Positions 5,581 through 9,237 of a stretch of 9,237 nucleotides of DNA are shown piece by piece. This stretch comes from an uncultured Persicitalea sp. (GTDB lineage: Bacteria; Bacteroidota; Bacteroidia; Cytophagales; Spirosomataceae): positions 1 through 9,237 of the forward strand of contig CATMVR010000143.1 in the NCBI GenBank assembly GCA_950075905.1. Reading direction: 5' to 3'. The notes under the pieces were generated by a model. That model was not told the DNA's origin. It made no database searches and was given only the letters and a program-made list of their open reading frames with translations. Both the position numbers and the translations under genes were made by a program. Within the stretch, counting starts at the first letter, position 1, and each line of letters starts with the position of its first letter.

Positions 5581-6717
5581 TTATCCTAACAACTCGCTGA
5601 TGATGCCCGCAAACATGCCGATGCCCGTTTCCAATAGCGCGTCCGGAAAATCGTAGTCATGGTGATGAAGCGCCGGGGTACCTGCGCCGGCCCCCAGGCC
5701 AAACAGCACGGAGGGGTAGCGGGCAGAGTACCAGCCAAAGTCCTCTCCGAACTTTAAGGGGGTGCGCCGCTCAATCAGTACTCGTTCCTGCCTCTCAGCT
5801 ACCCGCCTGACGAGCTGGTAGCATTCCTTATCATTGACCGTAGCCGGAAAGTAGTCAAACCAATCTGATGAAAACGCCAGACGATGCCGCTGGCATATTT
5901 CGGCGGTCAGGGCGAGTAGCTTATCTTTCAACTCCTGCATGGCCTCTTCCGTCCAGGTACGGAGGGTATAGTGTACCTCCCCGGCACCGGCAGAAATTCC
6001 GTAAGCCCGCTCACCCATGTCAATGCAGACGGGAGTAAGCAGCGCAAAAGCCGGATCGGCGGTTTCAGCGCGGTTCAGCGCAGCAAACGCCTGCACCAGT
6101 TCGGCAATAGCCAGGGCAGGATTGGTGCCATGCTCAGGTTCGGAGGCGTGGGCTTGTTTTCCTTCCAGCCGGATGGCCACACTTTGCACTGTGGCCGTAA
6201 ATACTCCTTCCCGTACGATGAGGCTATGCATGGGTTCTCCCGGCAGGTTGTGCAGGGCAAAGACATAGTCGGGATGGAGCGACAAAAAACGTTCGTCCCG
6301 CAGTATGGCCTGCGCCCCCTGCCCGTTTTCCTCGCCGGGTTGAAACAGCAGTACCACCCTACCCTTTTTAAACGATTGCGCTTTTAACCAAAAAATGAGC
6401 CCCGCCACGATGGCCATATGCCCATCATGCCCGCACTTGTGCGACATCCCGGGATGCACAGACCGGTAGGTGAAGTCATTTACCTCTTCAATGGGCAGGG
6501 CATCCAGCTCGCAGCGGATAACGATAGTGGGGCAGTCTTCTGAAAATGGATACACCGCCGCCACCCCATGCCCACCCAGGCCAGTTAACATCTCCGTAGG
6601 GTGATGTTCTTCAATAAATTGCCGGATGCATTGGGCCGTAGCCGCTTCGGCTCCGGAAAGCTCGGGGTGCTGGTGGAGCTGCTGGCGTAGGGAGTAGACT
6701 GATCTGGGTATCTGCAT
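5581..6717 (-). CDS. M20D-family amidohydrolase / peptidase
   Basis: Zinc- or manganese-dependent amidohydrolase of 378 residues, related to N-acyl-amino-acid and IAA-amino-acid hydrolases (AbgB/COG1473, M20D); it cleaves an amide bond in an acylated amino acid or similar substrate. The typical opening LRQQLHQHPELSG is at residues 10-22. The metal and catalytic residues are all visible: C95 and H97 in CGHDGH, E129/E130 in QPGEENG, H156 in ALHNLPG, and the late His in HHHDYDFPD (351-359). The dimerisation (lid) domain lies at about 175-290. The start at 6717 (ATGCAG) matches the family; the frame is open 66 codons further, but that extension is not family-like. There is no signal peptide, so it is cytoplasmic. 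Residues 270-295 match the relic at 982-1059. TTTCTTTG (6741-6748, minus strand) is a one-mismatch -7 element. Confidence 0.92.
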   Translation of the reverse strand: MQIPRSVYSLRQQLHQHPELSGAEAATAQCIRQFIEEHHPTEMLTGLGGHGVAAVYPFSEDCPTIVIRCELDALPIEEVNDFTYRSVHPGMSHKCGHDGHMAIVAGLIFWLKAQSFKKGRVVLLFQPGEENGQGAQAILRDERFLSLHPDYVFALHNLPGEPMHSLIVREGVFTATVQSVAIRLEGKQAHASEPEHGTNPALAIAELVQAFAALNRAETADPAFALLTPVCIDMGERAYGISAGAGEVHYTLRTWTEEAMQELKDKLLALTAEICQRHRLAFSSDWFDYFPATVNDKECYQLVRRVAERQERVLIERRTPLKFGEDFGWYSARYPSVLFGLGAGAGTPALHHHDYDFPDALLETGIGMFAGIISELLG

Positions 6718-7117
6718 GGCGCCGGGTGTAGTTGAATTCGCAAAGAAAGCGAATGAATAGCGTAGACCGCGTGCTGCACCGTAGACAAAATAAAAAAATG
6801 GAAATAACATATCCCATAAAGGATCGAAATTAAAGGCTATGTGCTGTTGGTGATTGTATCTATTTCGTGCTTCACTGGCAGTGTCAAGGACCTTTCTCAC
6901 GTCAAAGTTTACCACCCCGGCACCGCATCGAAATGAATGGTATCAAAGGCAATGTCATTGATGTGAATAGTATAGTAAGGTACCGTGTAAAAAAAGGAAG
7001 TCAACTTCAATTACCACATCTGCACATCGATTTGTCGCAGAAGGCCCCTGTCAAAGACGCATTTTCCACACATAACTTTTGCAGGGGAAGACTATTTTTG
7101 CAAAAAACTCACAGACT
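6718..7117. other. 400-nt intergenic region between divergent genes
   Basis: The stretch separates the divergently transcribed M20 and reductase genes and should hold both promoters. I see an exact -7 element for the rightward gene (listed separately), a direct repeat CGTAGAC at 6761-6767 and 6780-6786, and TTTTGCA repeated at 7077-7083 and 7096-7102. A 33-codon minus-strand frame (6909-7010) ends in HINDIAFDTIHFDAVPGW, which reads like protein but has no recognisable family. No convincing gene is present. Confidence 0.45.
7093..7100 (+). promoter_or_regulatory. -7 promoter element for the RibD-C reductase gene
   Basis: TATTTTTG exactly matches the TAnnTTTG consensus. It ends 17 nt before the ATG at 7118, so the leader would be only about 10 nt. 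No TTG lies at the expected -33 distance, which lowers confidence. Confidence 0.4.
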
Positions 7118-7687
7118 ATGCGACAATTAAAGCTTCAGGTACAAATGACGGTAGACGGCTTCGTGGCCGGGCCCAATGGCGAAATGGACTGGATGATTTT
7201 TGACTGGGACGATACCCTCAAAAGCTATGTGAATGAGCTAACCGGGCCAATAGGGGGTATTGTGCTCGGTCGGAAACTAGCCGAAGGCTTTATTCCTCAC
7301 TGGGCCGCGGTAGCTGCCAACCCGGAAAACCCAGATCACGCGGCCGGAAAGAAATTTACAGAAACACCCAAGGTGGTGTTCAGCCGTACCTTAGACCATT
7401 GTCCCTGGGAAAACACCTCGCTCGCTGGCAGGGAACTCGTCGCAGAAGTTACAGACCTGAAAAACCAGGAGGGAGGCTACTTGATGGCCTACGGAGGAGC
7501 TACCTTTGTGGCTTCGCTCATCAAACACGGGCTGATCGATGAAATCTATCTGTTTGTAAACCCTGTTGCCCTGGGCCAGGGAATGAATATTTTTGACGAA
7601 CTGGATCTGCATCAGAAAATGGTATTGCAAAAAGCTACCAAGTTTGACTGCGGCATTGTGGTGCTGCAATATGAGCCGATCCGCTAG
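7118..7687 (+). CDS. Dihydrofolate-reductase-fold protein, RibD C-terminal family
   Basis: Cytoplasmic NADPH-dependent reductase-like protein of 189 residues with the DHFR/RibD-C fold (YyaP/YwjB-like group; substrate unknown). N-terminal signature: MTVDGFVAGPNGEMDW (residues 10-25). Then GIVLGRKLAEGF (about 47-58), KVVFSRTL (85-92), and the glycine-rich cofactor segment AYGGATFVASLIKHGLIDE (about 124-142), followed by the NPVALGQG strand-turn. This is the length of a stand-alone family member; the deaminase half of true RibD is absent. It is therefore not expected to be the riboflavin enzyme, nor a proven folate enzyme. ATG at 7118 matches family N-termini; the TTG-started extension to 7079 would include the promoter element. 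It is probably monocistronic, since the next gene has its own promoter. Confidence 0.9.
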   Translation: MRQLKLQVQMTVDGFVAGPNGEMDWMIFDWDDTLKSYVNELTGPIGGIVLGRKLAEGFIPHWAAVAANPENPDHAAGKKFTETPKVVFSRTLDHCPWENTSLAGRELVAEVTDLKNQEGGYLMAYGGATFVASLIKHGLIDEIYLFVNPVALGQGMNIFDELDLHQKMVLQKATKFDCGIVVLQYEPIR

Positions 7688-7742
7688 TCTGCCTGTTTTT
7701 GTTAAAAACCAGCGCAAAATCGGGTGCGGCACGGTTTTCTTC

Positions 7743-7773
7743 TTGCCCGGTTGCTATCAATACAGTAGGTTTA
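7743..7773 (+). promoter_or_regulatory. Promoter for the secreted S51 gene
   Basis: TTG at 7743-7745 and TAGGTTTA at 7766-7773 are separated by 20 nt. This matches the Bacteroidota layout TTG-N(about 20)-TAnnTTTG except for the last base. The predicted leader to the ATG at 7809 is about 30 nt. Confidence 0.45.
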
Positions 7774-7808
7774 CATTCATGAATGCATTCGAAACATAAA
7801 AGAACCAC

Positions 7809-8558
7809 ATGAGTCCGGTCAACCTATTTTTTCTTTTCTTTGCCACTGCCGCGGGCAGTGCTGCCGCCCAGGACCAGTACATTTTTCCCTATGGCGGCTC
7901 TCCTTCCAAACAGTTCATTCAGGAAATAATCCAGCTGACGGGCAAGGAGCGACCCAAAATCTGCTACCTGCCCACGGCCTCCGGCGATAGCGAACAAGGC
8001 ATTATTCGCTGGTACGAGCTGGTACATGACCTGCCCGTGGAGCCTTCCGTGCAGAAGGTCTGGATCAGCTCCTACAACCAGCAAAAGTCCTTTGAAGAAG
8101 TACTGCTGGGCGTAGACGCCATCGTGGTAGGGGGAGGCAATACCCTCAATATGATCGCCATCTGGAAAGCTCAGGGTATCGACAAAATATTGAAAAAAGC
8201 GCTGGAAAAAGGGATTGTGCTGGCCGGGGGCAGTGCGGGGTCGCTCTGTTGGTTCGACAACGGTACTACCGACTCCCGCCCCCGCGAGCTGAGCGTGGTG
8301 GAAGGGTTGGGATTTCTTCCGTATAGCCACTGCCCGCACTACCACAGCGAGGAGTACCGCCGGCCTTTGTATTTTTCCAACATCGAGAAAGGCATCTTCC
8401 AGCCTGGCTACGCCATGGACGACAAGGCCGGTATCATTTTCAAGAATGGCAAGGTATTTAAGGTGCTGACAGTCACTGAGGACGATCATGCGTACTTTGT
8501 TTCGCTAAAAAACGGAAAAGCCGTCGAGGAAAAATTGCAAGCGACGCTGCTGAAGTAG
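7809..8558 (+). CDS. Secreted S51 (peptidase E-like) protein
   Basis: Protein of 249 residues with the class-I glutamine-amidotransferase-like fold of peptidase family S51 (dipeptidase E, Lmo0363-type). Family features in order: YIFPYGGSP (24-32), ICYLPTASGD (51-60), the oxyanion region VVGGGNTLNM (106-115), the nucleophile elbow AGGSAGS with Ser142, CWFDNGTTDS with a candidate acid at Asp150 or Asp155, and SHCPHYHSE with the likely catalytic His177. PepE-type enzymes cleave N-terminal Asp dipeptides, but this subgroup's substrate is not established. Unusually, the N-terminus MSPVNLFFLFFATAAGSAAA before Gln21 looks like a cleavable signal peptide, whereas characterised peptidase E is cytoplasmic. 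The basic region is minimal (no Lys/Arg before the hydrophobic core), so export is probable, not certain. Convergent with the SDR gene, 12 nt apart. Confidence 0.88.
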   Translation: MSPVNLFFLFFATAAGSAAAQDQYIFPYGGSPSKQFIQEIIQLTGKERPKICYLPTASGDSEQGIIRWYELVHDLPVEPSVQKVWISSYNQQKSFEEVLLGVDAIVVGGGNTLNMIAIWKAQGIDKILKKALEKGIVLAGGSAGSLCWFDNGTTDSRPRELSVVEGLGFLPYSHCPHYHSEEYRRPLYFSNIEKGIFQPGYAMDDKAGIIFKNGKVFKVLTVTEDDHAYFVSLKNGKAVEEKLQATLLK

Positions 8559-8570
8559 GGAAGTGCACTC

Positions 8571-9237
8571 CTAGGTATTCAGCACATACCCGCCGTTGGG
8601 GTGCAGCACCTGCCCGGTAAAGTAACTTGAATCCTCACTGGCCAGGAATACGTACGAGGGCGCTACTTCCGACGGCTGCCCTACTCGACCCAGCGGCGTA
8701 TTTTTACCGAAGTTCTTGACGTGCTCCGGGGTAAACGTGGCGGGGATCAGGGGTGTCCAGATGGGTCCCGGTGCTACCGCGTTTACACGAATGCCTTTCT
8801 CGGCCAAATTGCCCGACAATGAACGGGTAAACGCCACAATAGCACCCTTGGTAGAGGAGTAGTCCAGCAGCTTGGTATTGCCTTTGTAGGCCGTAACCGA
8901 AGCTGTGTTTATGATTGTATCGCCTTCTTTGAGATGATCCAGGGCGGCCTGCGCGAAGTAGAAGAATGAGAAAATATTGGTAGAAAACGTATCAGTGAGC
9001 TGTTTGGCAGATATTTCGCGGATGTCTTCCTGCGGATGCTGCTCCCCGGCATTGTTGACCAGAATATTCAACTTGCCCAATTCTTTCACCGTTTTCTTTA
9101 CCGCGTCTTTGCAGAGCTTTTCTTCGCGAATATCACCCTGAATCAGCAGGCAGGTTCTTCCCTCCTGTTCTACCATCGCTTTGGTATTTTTGGCATCCTG
9201 GTTTTCATCCAGGTACACAATGGCCACGTCGGCTCCC
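8571..9237 (-). CDS. Short-chain dehydrogenase, GSP39/YghA-like (5' end outside window)
   Basis: Cytoplasmic NAD(P)-dependent classical SDR oxidoreductase; about 220 residues are visible, ending at TAG (8571-8573). The frame stays open to the right edge, reading GADVAIVYLDE, so GTG at 9227 is an internal Val and the N-terminal TGxxxGIG cofactor motif lies outside the window. Counting from that Val: GDIRE at 31-35, NNAG at 58-61, the active-site Asn in TNIFSFF (Asn84), catalytic Ser110 in NTASV, and Tyr123/Lys127 in DYSSTKGA, all intact. VAPGPIWTPLIPATF and SSYFTGQVLHPNGG place it with the general-stress-protein-39/YghA group (about 285 residues when complete). The natural substrate is unclear; members act on sugars, alcohols or aldehydes. 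It converges on the S51 gene with no recognisable terminator in the 12-nt gap. Confidence 0.92.
   Translation of the reverse strand, partial: GADVAIVYLDENQDAKNTKAMVEQEGRTCLLIQGDIREEKLCKDAVKKTVKELGKLNILVNNAGEQHPQEDIREISAKQLTDTFSTNIFSFFYFAQAALDHLKEGDTIINTASVTAYKGNTKLLDYSSTKGAIVAFTRSLSGNLAEKGIRVNAVAPGPIWTPLIPATFTPEHVKNFGKNTPLGRVGQPSEVAPSYVFLASEDSSYFTGQVLHPNGGYVLNT

Noticed and set aside
6718..6915. 66-codon N-terminal extension of the M20 amidohydrolase
   Set aside because: The frame is open, but the residues are unlike M20 N-termini, while the ATG at 6717 starts exactly where the family does.
7695..7709. GTTTTT-GTT-AAAAAC hairpin as a terminator after the reductase gene
   Set aside because: The stem is almost all A/T pairs and is not followed by a T-run, so it would be very unstable.
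7824..8489. 221-codon minus-strand frame antisense to the S51 gene
   Set aside because: Long, but a mirror of a GC-rich gene with complete S51 motifs on the plus strand; the translation shows no family signature.
1..9237. Phage, transposon, CRISPR, toxin-antitoxin or defence genes, tRNA or rRNA
   Set aside because: I looked for transposase motifs, terminal repeats, spaced direct repeats and RNA-gene signatures and found none; the content is ordinary accessory enzymes.

Overview
The window looks like chromosomal DNA from a Bacteroidota bacterium, most likely of the order Cytophagales (Spirosoma/Dyadobacter-like). This is inferred from several features. Three exported proteins have signal peptides ending in Ala-Gln (SYA|Q, SLA|Q, AAA|Q). 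Leaders lack Shine-Dalgarno sequences. There are matches to the Bacteroidota -7 promoter element TAnnTTTG. TTG starts seem needed for two genes, and the nearest protein matches I can recall are from that group. I could not run a database search, so the taxonomic call is pattern-based.

Layout, left to right. (1) The 3' part of an exported metallo-beta-lactamase-fold hydrolase (COG1237 type), running off the left edge. (2) A short antisense relic of an M20 amidohydrolase that resembles the intact M20 gene later in the same window. (3) A membrane-anchored alpha/beta hydrolase with a probable TTG start, followed 7 nt later by a possible 38-residue single-span membrane protein. (4) A gene-poor stretch with a clean 16-bp palindrome. 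(5) A pair encoding a small exported or anchored protein and a predicted outer-membrane beta-barrel carrying the motif HAEPLYIDLIRDLGARKGE. (6) A complete subclass B1-like metallo-beta-lactamase behind a good promoter. (7) A YhfK/YwnB-like NAD(P)-binding oxidoreductase. (8) Convergent to it, an M20D amidohydrolase on the minus strand. (9) A roughly 400-nt intergenic stretch. (10) A RibD-C/DHFR-fold reductase. (11) An unusually secreted S51 (peptidase E-like) protein. (12) Convergent to that, a short-chain dehydrogenase of the GSP39/YghA type running off the right edge.

Most genes appear to be individually transcribed accessory or housekeeping enzymes rather than one operon; leaders of 75 to 400 nt separate them. 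The only convincing gene pairing is the small protein plus beta-barrel (2453-3782). There is no sign of phage, transposase, CRISPR, RNA genes or a defence island. The points most worth following up are the B1 beta-lactamase with an atypical Asn233-equivalent, the uncharacterised envelope pair, the M20 relic, the secreted S51 protein and the small membrane ORF.
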